This document shows positions 9,067-16,891 of a stretch of DNA of 64,000 nucleotides, one piece after another; position 1 is the first letter of the stretch, and the number at the start of each line of letters is the position of its first letter. Below the pieces are notes generated by a model. That model was not told the DNA's origin, did not search any database, and saw only the letters and a list, made by a program, of their open reading frames with translations. A program made the translations under genes and the position numbers. Origin of the DNA: Algoriphagus lacus (GTDB taxonomy: Bacteria; Bacteroidota; Bacteroidia; Cytophagales; Cyclobacteriaceae); contig NZ_QXML01000003.1 of the NCBI RefSeq assembly GCF_003583985.1, positions 310,001 through 374,000 on the forward strand, given 5' to 3'.

Positions 9067-9888
9067 ATGTCAGTACATTCCTCAGCTAATATCAAGCGCA
9101 TTACCACTCACACTCTTCAGGAGATGAAACTCCGGGGAGAGAAAATCTCCATGTTGACTGCATATGACTATTCCATGGCCAAAATCGTGGATGCAGCTGG
9201 TATTGACATCATTCTGGTCGGAGACTCTGCATCCAATGTAATGGCTGGTCATGAGACGACCCTTCCAATTACCATGGATCAGATGATTTATCATGCTTCG
9301 GCTGTAGTAAGAGCTGTCAAGCGGGCATTTATCGTGGTGGATATTCCCTTTGGAAGCTATCAGGGAAATAGTTCTGAGGCCCTTCGCTCAGCGATTCGAA
9401 TCATGAAAGAATCGGGAGCTCATTCAGTGAAAGTTGAGGGAGGTTCTGAAATCAAAGAGTCAGTGGTCCGGATTTTAAGTGCTGGTGTGCCCGTAATGGG
9501 TCATTTGGGCTTGACTCCTCAATCCATTTATAAGTTTGGAACTTACACGGTTAGGGCAAAGGAAGAGGCGGAAGCTAACAAGCTGCTCGAGGATGCAAAA
9601 ATGCTGGAGGAATGTGGGTGCTTTGCCATAGTCCTGGAAAAAATCCCGGCTTCCTTGGCCAAAAAAGTCGCCGAATCGGTAAGCATTCCCGTGATCGGTA
9701 TTGGGGCTGGACCTGATGTGGATGGACAAGTCTTGGTAATGCACGATATGCTGGGAATTACCCAGGAATTCAAACCGCGATTTCTTCGTCAATATGCCGA
9801 CTTGCAAACCATCATGACAGGAGCTTTCAAGCAATATATTTCAGATGTGAAAAGTCGAGACTTCCCGAATGAATCGGAGAGTTACTGA
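9067..9888 (+). CDS. panB: 3-methyl-2-oxobutanoate hydroxymethyltransferase
   Basis: Adds a hydroxymethyl group from 5,10-methylene-tetrahydrofolate to alpha-ketoisovalerate, giving ketopantoate, the first committed step of pantothenate and CoA synthesis. At 273 residues it has the normal length. Family blocks are intact: [62 protein letters not shown] with the catalytic Glu, and [21 protein letters not shown]. It follows the phosphoribosyltransferase by 3 bp and is followed by a strong hairpin terminator, so the unit ends here. panC is not in the window. Confidence 0.97.
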   Translation: MSVHSSANIKRITTHTLQEMKLRGEKISMLTAYDYSMAKIVDAAGIDIILVGDSASNVMAGHETTLPITMDQMIYHASAVVRAVKRAFIVVDIPFGSYQGNSSEALRSAIRIMKESGAHSVKVEGGSEIKESVVRILSAGVPVMGHLGLTPQSIYKFGTYTVRAKEEAEANKLLEDAKMLEECGCFAIVLEKIPASLAKKVAESVSIPVIGIGAGPDVDGQVLVMHDMLGITQEFKPRFLRQYADLQTIMTGAFKQYISDVKSRDFPNESESY

Positions 9889-9911
9889 CGATTTCAATCC
9901 AAATCATATCT

Positions 9912-9936
9912 GCACCTCTCGAAGGTGCTTTTTTTT
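9912..9936 (+). terminator. Rho-independent terminator after panB
   Basis: A 6-bp GC-rich stem (GCACCT / AGGTGC, loop CTCGA) is followed directly by eight T residues. Confidence 0.85.
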
Positions 9937-9986
9937 GCCCATATAAATACGACAAATGGCGTATTTCCCCCGGAGCTTCAGGTCGA

Positions 9987-9994
9987 TAGCTTTG
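9987..9994 (+). promoter_or_regulatory. Candidate -7 box (TAGCTTTG) for the PQQ-type propeller gene
   Basis: TAGCTTTG fits TAnnTTTG and sits 17 bp before the chosen ATG at 10012, after the panB terminator. The -33 TTG is not convincing. Confidence 0.45.
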
Positions 9995-10011
9995 ACCAAA
10001 ATCTTTTTATT

Positions 10012-11895
10012 ATGAAGAAGCCATACACAACCACCCGAATGATGTTCCTTACCCTCCTTGCAGCATGGAGCTTTGGAACTAATGGATTTGCACAGGAGCC
10101 AGCCTGGAAGCTAGTGCTGGAAAAGGAAATCGAATGGACACTCCATACCCACAACAAGATTCTGCTCGTCGGGACGACAGACTGGGGATTGCATGGAGTA
10201 GATGCCAATTCCGGAAAATTACTTTGGTCAAATGATGACCTTTACAATTCAGCTAAGGCACTCAAAGGTCCGGATGGGAAAAAACTGGGATATACACCCG
10301 ACTTGATCCGGGTATTACAGGATCCAAGTGATCCGCTGGTTTCGGACTATGCCATTGTCAAATACACTGACAATATCATGGTCAAAAACTTTGTGGTCAT
10401 CAACATCCGAACCGGAGAACTGGTCATGAATCCCAAAATGGCCGGCATGCCCGTAGTAAAGGTGATTGGCCCTGAAGTGGCGACCTTCCACTATGATGGA
10501 TCAGACTACCTTCCTGATCTGAAAGGGATCATCATTACCGCTAGCTGGGAAGATCTTGCAACACCAGGCAAGCCTTACATGCAGATGACCAAGTTTATCG
10601 ATTTGGAATCAGGAAAGGTGTCTTGGGAAAACGATCAGATATCCTCTAAGTTTCTTCCAGTCGTAACCGACGACAAAAATCTGATTTTCATTGGGGAAAA
10701 GACGGCAGCCAAAATCGATGCAAAGACCGGTAAGCCTATTTGGTCATTCGAAGTAGCTGAGAAAAAGAACAATTTTGAAGCTTTCGATGCCAACATCAGA
10801 TTGACGGAGGGCTATTTTTATCAGAAAAAGGGTAATCAAGGTGTAGTAACGGCAGTGGATCTAAAGACCGGAAAATCACTTTGGGAGAAACCTTTGTCAA
10901 CAAAAGATGCTCCTGTTTTGACTGCTGAGAACTTTGGAGTAATCGTAGCGGATGAGAAAGACTTTACACTTTTTGAAGCTGAAACCGGAAATATCAAGTG
11001 GACCGCTAAAAAGCTTTCGGGTATTGTAGTGGACTTAGGGAAGGATTGGGGGATTGCAGTGGGTGAAAAGGACAAGTATTTGACGGTCTTGGATAAGAAT
11101 ACCGGGGAGGAAAAATGGTCACAAAAAGTGAAAGGAATCAAAATCGACCAATTGACCGGTGCAGGGATTATGTATGTCAATGAAGAAGGAAGTGTGGGCT
11201 TGTTTGGATTTGACGGGAAACCGGTTTGGGGTGAAAAAGACATGATCAAAGGTCCAGGAGTATTGCGGGCTAAGCCGTCATTGGATCAGGAGATTTTCTA
11301 TGCCGATGAAAAAGTTTACCATGTGAATCTGGTCACCGGAGAAAAGGAAGTAATTATCGACAAAGTGGAATTCGAAGAAAAGGAAGTCCCTGACAATTTG
11401 GAATTTACCGGTTCAAACTTTGTTCTTTCTTCTAGCCAAAACATGCTAGGATTTGATGAAAATGGAACAATTCTTTACAAAGACCATTGGGCCTCTCCGA
11501 AAATCAGCTTAGCAGGAAGAATCGCAATGAGAACTATGCAGGTAGCCATGGTGGCAATGGCTTCGGCTGCTGCCTATCAGCAAGGTGCTGCAGGAAATCT
11601 AACTTCTCTTGGAAAACAGTATGGATATCAGAGGGAATTCTTTGAAGATATGTCAGGCGCTTTTGGAGATGTTGCCAATCAGCGGTTTAAAGCATCTTTA
11701 AATAAAGGCTTGTATTCTTTTATTCTGACCGATGTGGGTGAGGGAGTAGGCTTGGTCAAAGTGGATAAAGTAAGCGGAAAAGAGGAGGGAAAGATAGTCT
11801 TGAATGACAAAGAGCCCATCTATGATTCTGATCCAGAAAACGGAATGATCTTCTACAAACCAACGAGGAAGGAAGTTTACGGATACTTATTCTGA
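10012..11895 (+). CDS. Secreted PQQ-like beta-propeller repeat protein
   Basis: Exported protein of 627 residues. The ATG at 10012 is used rather than 9925 because it gives a clear signal peptide (MKKPYTTTRMMFLTLLAAWS, cleavage likely near GFAQ-EP). The mature part is built of PQQ/quinoprotein-alcohol-dehydrogenase-like blades with recurring endings of the type GKLLWSND, GKPIWSFE, GKSLWEKP, GNIKWTAK and GEEKWSQK. Such propellers can bind PQQ, act as BamB-like scaffolds or be enzymes, but no catalytic motif is evident here, so the function is unknown. The short stretch MRTMQVAMVAMASAAAYQQG near 530-550 interrupts the repeats. It is monocistronic, bracketed by terminators. Confidence 0.82.
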   Translation: MKKPYTTTRMMFLTLLAAWSFGTNGFAQEPAWKLVLEKEIEWTLHTHNKILLVGTTDWGLHGVDANSGKLLWSNDDLYNSAKALKGPDGKKLGYTPDLIRVLQDPSDPLVSDYAIVKYTDNIMVKNFVVINIRTGELVMNPKMAGMPVVKVIGPEVATFHYDGSDYLPDLKGIIITASWEDLATPGKPYMQMTKFIDLESGKVSWENDQISSKFLPVVTDDKNLIFIGEKTAAKIDAKTGKPIWSFEVAEKKNNFEAFDANIRLTEGYFYQKKGNQGVVTAVDLKTGKSLWEKPLSTKDAPVLTAENFGVIVADEKDFTLFEAETGNIKWTAKKLSGIVVDLGKDWGIAVGEKDKYLTVLDKNTGEEKWSQKVKGIKIDQLTGAGIMYVNEEGSVGLFGFDGKPVWGEKDMIKGPGVLRAKPSLDQEIFYADEKVYHVNLVTGEKEVIIDKVEFEEKEVPDNLEFTGSNFVLSSSQNMLGFDENGTILYKDHWASPKISLAGRIAMRTMQVAMVAMASAAAYQQGAAGNLTSLGKQYGYQREFFEDMSGAFGDVANQRFKASLNKGLYSFILTDVGEGVGLVKVDKVSGKEEGKIVLNDKEPIYDSDPENGMIFYKPTRKEVYGYLF

Positions 11896-11906
11896 ACAGG
11901 CAACTA

Positions 11907-11940
11907 ACAAAAAATCCCGGGTGTGACCGGGATTTTTTGT
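11907..11940 (+). terminator. Bidirectional terminator, perfect 14-bp stem
   Basis: ACAAAAAATCCCGG and its exact reverse complement flank a 6-nt loop (GTGTGA). It sits between two convergent genes and can serve both strands. Confidence 0.88.
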
Positions 11941-11959
11941 TTTAAGGACTTTCGAAACA

Positions 11960-13183
11960 TCATTTGATTGCTTCGGCTTGATCCTGCATTTCGGCGGTTT
12001 TTTGCTTCACTCTTAAAATGAAATCACTCAGAACATTCATGTAATTGATGAATGCATCGTAAGGTGTATCATAAGGACTGAAATACTCGTGAACCGAACC
12101 ATCGGAAAAGAATTTGGTACACATGTAATAGAAGTGATCAGAAGTCTGAAGATATCCCCAATCGCGTTTAATTTCAGGATCATCGATTTTTTTAACTGCT
12201 TTTTCCAACTCATACAACCTGTCAAAGGCCTCATCCTGCATGTCGTTGCCCAACCATGCTGTCAAATCACGCTCCTCGTCAGCCCATGATATTGGTATGG
12301 GGACGTGAATTTTACTCACGGCAGGCACAGCAGAGGCTACTTCGGAAGGAGTGGAAAATGAGAAATTGGAATGCTTCAGTACAGCCTCAGGAAGGTGACG
12401 CATGAATTCGAATATCCCGGTTTCGGCCCACTGGTGTTCCCCGAAAGTTTCATAGTCCATAAACAGGTTCAGCACCTGCTCCTCTTTTGGAATGGCGTTG
12501 ATCCATTTGACAAATTTTTCGGTGGTGAGCGGATAATCAGCCCAAGTCTTGTTACTGAATCGGAACGCAATGTCATCCGACAGGAGGAAGTTTTTCAAAA
12601 GAACCTTTAGCTTCGGTTCGATGGCGTTGGAATAGACGTAGTTGGGGCTTTTCCATCCCAATACGTGTTTGGCTCCTTCTGTCAAAACAGCCTCATAGCC
12701 CAACTCGGATACCATGGCTCCAATTTGATCAGAATAGATTAATTCAGTGTTCCGGAATACTTTTGGAGTGTATCCGTTGAAAAGCTCTTTGATTCGATCC
12801 TGATGTTTTTTAACCAAACCATGGAATTCCTCCTTGCTTTTCAGAGAAGCCAAGGAGTGAGTATAGGTTTCATTTAACAGCTCGACATGTCCAGTGGCTA
12901 CGAGTTTTTGAAAGCTCTCAAGTACATCCGGAGCGTAGGCTTCCATTTGGTCGAGGAAAGTACCGGAAAGTGAAAATGCAACTTTGAATTTTCCCTTGTA
13001 TTGGTGAATCAAGTCCAAGAGCAATGAATTCATTGGTAAATAGCATTTCTGAGCTACTTTACGAATCACGTTTCTGTTGAGGAAATCATCCCAATAATGG
13101 TGGTCTTCTCCAATATCAAAAAATCGGTACGGTTTCAATCGAAAAGGCTGATGCACCTGAAAGTAAAAGCAGATGGTTCTCAT
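11960..13183 (-). CDS. Glycoside hydrolase family 57 (alpha-amylase/4-alpha-glucanotransferase type)
   Basis: Acts on alpha-1,4-glucans. The product (407 residues) opens with MRTICFYFQVHQP, where the HQP of conserved region 1 is at 11-13; this ATG at 13183 is preferred over the longer ORF because the extension is Cys/Arg-rich, unlike the family, and because ATG and the upstream TGA overlap (ATGA). Other GH57 landmarks are AVLTEGAKHVLG, which should hold the nucleophile Glu, and MDYETFGEHQW near 237-247 with the acid/base Asp. No signal peptide, so it is cytosolic. It is the last of three genes with a glycogen synthase-like GT4 and a debranching enzyme, pointing to intracellular glycogen turnover. 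Confidence 0.9.
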   Translation of the reverse strand: MRTICFYFQVHQPFRLKPYRFFDIGEDHHYWDDFLNRNVIRKVAQKCYLPMNSLLLDLIHQYKGKFKVAFSLSGTFLDQMEAYAPDVLESFQKLVATGHVELLNETYTHSLASLKSKEEFHGLVKKHQDRIKELFNGYTPKVFRNTELIYSDQIGAMVSELGYEAVLTEGAKHVLGWKSPNYVYSNAIEPKLKVLLKNFLLSDDIAFRFSNKTWADYPLTTEKFVKWINAIPKEEQVLNLFMDYETFGEHQWAETGIFEFMRHLPEAVLKHSNFSFSTPSEVASAVPAVSKIHVPIPISWADEERDLTAWLGNDMQDEAFDRLYELEKAVKKIDDPEIKRDWGYLQTSDHFYYMCTKFFSDGSVHEYFSPYDTPYDAFINYMNVLSDFILRVKQKTAEMQDQAEAIK

Positions 13184-14469
13184 GATCGTTCGGCTAAAGT
13201 TTTTTCGTAAACAGTTACAAGTTTGGCAGCGACATGCTCCCATTTTAATTTTTTCAATTCCTCGCTTCCCAGTTCCTTGAACATTCTGGAAATCCCCTCA
13301 TAATGCAACAAAGCAAAAATGGCGTCTGCCATGGCATCTACATCCCAAAAATCCACCTTGATAGCATTGCGAAGGACTTCTGCTACACCGGATTGTTTGG
13401 AAATAATCACCGGCGTATTATGACGGACCGCTTCCAGTGGTGCAATTCCAAATGGTTCGGAAACAGAAGGCATTACATATACATCTGAAATCGCGTACAT
13501 GTGATCTACATCATCCCCTTTCAAAAATCCGGTAAAATGGAATCGGGTAGCCATTCGAAGTTCGGCAACCCGGTCTATCATTCTGTTGAGTAGATCTCCT
13601 GATCCTGCCATCACAAAGCGGACATTTGGATCTCGATCGATAACTTTTTTGGCAGCTTCCACAAAGTATTCGGGTCCTTTCTGAAAAGTTATTCTTCCGA
13701 GAAACGTAACGATTTTTTCAGGGACTTTCTTTTCATACTCGGACTTGATGATGCTGGCATCCAATACTGCGTTGTGAAGTACTGTCACTTTGCTGGCAGG
13801 AACTCCATATTTTCTTACCAGAATGTTTTTGGTTAATTGGCTTACCGCCACGATGTGATCCGCGGCGTGCATACCTGCCCGCTCTATGTCATAGACTGGC
13901 TGGTTGACGCTTTCGCCCGAACGGTCATACTCGGTGGCGTGAACATGCACTACCAATGGCTTTCCGCTGATCTCTTTGGCAGCGATTCCTGCTGGGAAAG
14001 CGAGCCAATCATGGGCGTGAATAATGTCAAAATTATTTTTATCCCGGGCAATTTGGGCGGCGACCAGTGCATACCGGGAGACTTCCTCCATCAGATTTTT
14101 CCCGTACTTTCCGCTAAATTCAAATTTGTTTGAAAATATACTTTCATCCACGTCTGTTCGGTCATGGACGGCGTAGTCAGTGAATTTTTTAAATTCCTCC
14201 GGGCCTAAGTAAGGCACCAGAAAGCTGCTTACTTCCAGATAGGTGAGGTTTTTCCAGAATTTTTTGAACCGTTTTTCTCGATAATCAATCCTTACATCAC
14301 TTGCGTTGACAAAATCAGCCAAAGGTTCTTCATCTCCCCAAAGTTTGGGCACAACAAAGATGACCTCCTGATTATGATGGTTTAGCCCTTTAACTAAGCC
14401 ATAACAGGCAGTGCCTAATCCTCCGGAAATATGAGGTGGGAATTCCCACCCAAACATTAACACTTTCAT
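13180..14469 (-). CDS. GT4-family glycosyltransferase, probable glycogen synthase
   Basis: A 429-residue GT-B glycosyltransferase with the N-terminal MFGWEFPPHISGGLGTACYGL motif (positions 5-25), KPLVVHVHATEYDRSG, GRITFQKGPEYFVEAAK and the C-terminal SEPFGIAPLEAV with the paired-Glu motif. The GGLG loop near the N-terminus resembles starch/glycogen synthases that take an ADP- or UDP-glucose donor. It is between a GH133 debranching enzyme (11 bp upstream) and a GH57 amylase (4-bp overlap), which makes glycogen synthesis the natural role. Donor specificity and GT4-versus-GT5 placement are unproven. Confidence 0.87.
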   Translation of the reverse strand: MKVLMFGWEFPPHISGGLGTACYGLVKGLNHHNQEVIFVVPKLWGDEEPLADFVNASDVRIDYREKRFKKFWKNLTYLEVSSFLVPYLGPEEFKKFTDYAVHDRTDVDESIFSNKFEFSGKYGKNLMEEVSRYALVAAQIARDKNNFDIIHAHDWLAFPAGIAAKEISGKPLVVHVHATEYDRSGESVNQPVYDIERAGMHAADHIVAVSQLTKNILVRKYGVPASKVTVLHNAVLDASIIKSEYEKKVPEKIVTFLGRITFQKGPEYFVEAAKKVIDRDPNVRFVMAGSGDLLNRMIDRVAELRMATRFHFTGFLKGDDVDHMYAISDVYVMPSVSEPFGIAPLEAVRHNTPVIISKQSGVAEVLRNAIKVDFWDVDAMADAIFALLHYEGISRMFKELGSEELKKLKWEHVAAKLVTVYEKTLAERS

Positions 14470-14480
14470 AAAAAAGTCAT

Positions 14481-16397
14481 TTATATCCTTTTGACTAAGT
14501 CCATCATTCTAAGCAATTCTGCCACGCTCCACGCCTGGGAGACAGAGCCTTTCGGTCGGTGTGGAGGGTCTCCATCATAGATTTCAGCCACTGTTCCTAT
14601 TCCATATTGTGTCATCACGCCATCGAAACCCTTAATTATCTTTTGTATAAAAACTTTAGCGGCTTTGCCGTGAAGTTTTAGATATCCCTCCGCAAAATGT
14701 CCCAAAGGCCAAGCCCAAACTGTTCCATTGTGATAGGCATGATCTCGGCTGATTTGATTGCCAAAATAATAACCTTTGTATCCCGGATCATCCGGTGAAA
14801 GAGATCGAAGCCCTCGATTAGTCAACAGCTTGGATTTTACTACCTCAAGGATCTTGTCATTTTTTTCCTCACTGAGCATGGTATAGGGGAGGGAAGTAGC
14901 GAATACCATATTTAGTCTGATAGACCAGTCTTTTTCTTCTCCATTGACCACATCGGCTAGGTATCCATAGTCCCATGACCAAAATTCCCGATCAAAAGAA
15001 TCCCTCACCTTGGCGGCAAGTACAGCATATTCTTCTTCCCCGGTCAATTCGTGAAAAAACGACAAGGCATTATACCAAAGTGCCTGAATTTCCACTGGGC
15101 AACCGATTCTTGGTGTCACTGGACCATCAGGGGTGATCGCATCCATCCAAGTCAGAGCAACTCCTTCTTGTCCTCCCCAAATTAGGCCATTTTCCAACAT
15201 GTGGATGTTGTATTCTGTGCCATGCTTGTATCCTTCTATGATTCCACGAAGCTTATCTAGGTATCGATCTTGAATTATTTTTTTATCTCCGGTGTAGACA
15301 ATGTATTGCTGAAGCGTCCAAAAGAACCATAATGGAGCATCCATCGAGGTCATATTGGTAAAATTACCGCTTCCGATATTTGGGAATAGTGGTCCTTTAA
15401 GATCCCTGGCCATAGTGTCCATGATCTCCAGAAATGTTTCGGTATCTCCACTGGACAAAGTCAGACCTGGTGCAGCAATGAAGGTATCTCTACCCCACCA
15501 TCCAAACCATGGATATCCTGCGATGATTCGAGTGTCGCCATCTCTTCTTCTGATGAATTGGACTGCTGAATTTTTGAGACAATTTTCAAAGTTGTTTCTA
15601 GGGATTCGGCGGGCAATCTCCTTTTCAAAAGCGTTTTGTCGTGTGGATGGATCTGCTTCGGTCAGTCCTGCAGAAAAAATCACCTGCTCACCTTTTACCA
15701 TGTCAAATTCGAAGTATCCAGGGACAAACAAGTCCTCTTGATATTCATAGCCGCGCTCTCTTTCTTGAATGTATTCGATGTTGTAAAACCAATCCGGGTT
15801 GGATACGAATTCCCCCTCTTTGGAAAGTTGCATGAAAAGCGGATCGTATTGTGGGTAAAGTTGAAATTTTACTCCATTCGGTACGGTTTCAAATTCCTTG
15901 TTGATCTGATCATTAGCTTTCATGAGGTTGTGATATCCCCGGAAAGCTAAAAAGGGTTGAATTTTGATTTTTGTAGGAGAGTGAGCCTCCACCAATGTGT
16001 ATCGGATCATTACTCGATCCCGATTGGTGTCCAAAATCAGTTCCTTTTGAAGAACTACACCACCCACTCGATAAGTCAATTTCGGAATGGGTTCTGAATC
16101 GAAGTCCTCGAGGTACTTATGTCCTCTGGGGGAATAATTTCCAGGGAATTTGCTGATTCCAAGATTGAAGCTAGCTCCTCGCTGAGTTACGGTTTCATGA
16201 ACTGTGGACAGCAACACATGGTTTTGAGAATCGATCTGAGGCTGTGGAACCACCAGTAAGCCATGATACTTACGTGTGTTACATCCAATAATAGTAGTAC
16301 TTGTATAGGTACCGGATCGATTCGTCCGAATTATCTCCCTATCAAGGGAGTAATTCAGGTTGATTAATTGGGTTTTATCGAAGTGGATATAACTCAT
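14481..16397 (-). CDS. Glycogen debranching enzyme (amylo-alpha-1,6-glucosidase, GH133 type)
   Basis: Removes alpha-1,6 branches from glycogen. The 638-residue protein has the bacterial GDE N-terminal domain (NRSGTYTSTTIIGCNTRKYHGLLVV near 26-50) and the (alpha/alpha)6 catalytic domain, with AGYPWFGWWGRDTFIA near 291-306, NFTNMTSMDAPLWFFW, LIWGGQEG, and SRDHAYHNGTVWAWPLG. There is no signal peptide. It is the first gene of the glycogen operon, with the GT4 gene 11 bp after it. Residues 150-240 contain the insertion typical of these proteins. Confidence 0.92.
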   Translation of the reverse strand: MSYIHFDKTQLINLNYSLDREIIRTNRSGTYTSTTIIGCNTRKYHGLLVVPQPQIDSQNHVLLSTVHETVTQRGASFNLGISKFPGNYSPRGHKYLEDFDSEPIPKLTYRVGGVVLQKELILDTNRDRVMIRYTLVEAHSPTKIKIQPFLAFRGYHNLMKANDQINKEFETVPNGVKFQLYPQYDPLFMQLSKEGEFVSNPDWFYNIEYIQERERGYEYQEDLFVPGYFEFDMVKGEQVIFSAGLTEADPSTRQNAFEKEIARRIPRNNFENCLKNSAVQFIRRRDGDTRIIAGYPWFGWWGRDTFIAAPGLTLSSGDTETFLEIMDTMARDLKGPLFPNIGSGNFTNMTSMDAPLWFFWTLQQYIVYTGDKKIIQDRYLDKLRGIIEGYKHGTEYNIHMLENGLIWGGQEGVALTWMDAITPDGPVTPRIGCPVEIQALWYNALSFFHELTGEEEYAVLAAKVRDSFDREFWSWDYGYLADVVNGEEKDWSIRLNMVFATSLPYTMLSEEKNDKILEVVKSKLLTNRGLRSLSPDDPGYKGYYFGNQISRDHAYHNGTVWAWPLGHFAEGYLKLHGKAAKVFIQKIIKGFDGVMTQYGIGTVAEIYDGDPPHRPKGSVSQAWSVAELLRMMDLVKRI

Positions 16398-16740
16398 AGG
16401 GGAAAAATTGTAAGAATTTAAAAATAGAGTTTTGATTTGATAAGAAAAATTATCGAGAAAAAATAAAAGGTTATGTTTCCATAACCTTGAGACTAACTGA
16501 TTAAATAATCAGGAATGAATTGCTTCCTTTTGAATTTCCTCGAAGTTCCTTAAAGATTCTTCGAATTTCACAAAGTAATTGTGAACCAGTCGGATATTCA
16601 CGGGCTTCACAACCGGGAATTTTGGAGAGGATTTGAATAAAGTAAACATCTGAGTGTGGTTTAGTTTCGTCTAATTTTGTCAAATGCTGTGCCAACTCGC
16701 ACCCTTTTATAAAGCAAAACCCCTCCAGAAGAGGGGTTTG
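16398..16740. other. Gene-poor gap (343 bp) between the glycogen operon and tRNA-His
   Basis: It holds the tRNA-His terminator at its right end and otherwise no supported gene. A minus-strand ORF (16501-16782) runs through the tRNA and is not credible. The other minus-strand frame gives a short 47-codon reading (MFTLFKSSPKFPVVK...) without a family signature, possibly debris of an older gene. The short sequence GGTTATGTTTCCATAACC (16470-16487) forms an 8-bp palindromic stem just upstream of the debranching enzyme. Confidence 0.6.
16711..16739 (-). terminator. Terminator of tRNA-His
   Basis: On the minus strand AAACCCCTC-TTCTG-GAGGGGTTT is followed by TGCTTT; the 9-bp stem lies 2 bp downstream of the tRNA 3' end. 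Confidence 0.85.
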
Positions 16741-16815
16741 GGTGAAAGACCGGGTTCGAACCGGCGACCTCTGGTGCCACAAACCAGCGCTCTAACCAGC
16801 TGAGCTACAATCACC
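16741..16815 (-). tRNA. tRNA-His (anticodon GTG)
   Basis: The minus strand folds into a cloverleaf with the extra 5' guanine (G-1 at 16815) that marks tRNA-His. The anticodon GTG is at 16778-16780 in the loop TTGTGGC, between the paired stems CTGGT and ACCAG. The D arm is GCTCAGCTGGTTAGAGC and the T arm is GCCGG-TTCGAAC-CCGGT. The discriminator is C73; CCA is not encoded. The acceptor stem GTGATTG/CTTTCAC pairs except for two adjacent T-T positions (5-68 and 6-67). A -7/-33 promoter precedes it and a terminator follows. Confidence 0.95.
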
Positions 16816-16852
16816 ATTTAGACCTTTTGAGTGCTTTTCCTCAATTGGTCTG

Positions 16853-16883
16853 CAAAAGTAAGTAGAATGATGAATCAGTGCAA
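16853..16883 (-). promoter_or_regulatory. Promoter of tRNA-His
   Basis: Minus strand TTG (16883-16881), 20 nt spacer, TACTTTTG (16860-16853). This matches the Bacteroidota sigma-A pattern TTG-N17-21-TAnnTTTG. The start point would be about 30 nt upstream of the tRNA 5' end. Confidence 0.7.
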
Positions 16884-16891
16884 GGAGCAGT

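Noticed and set aside
16501..16782. 93-codon minus-strand ORF
   Set aside because: It reads through the tRNA-His gene and its terminator. A remnant of a GIY-YIG or similar gene was considered, but no motif could be aligned.
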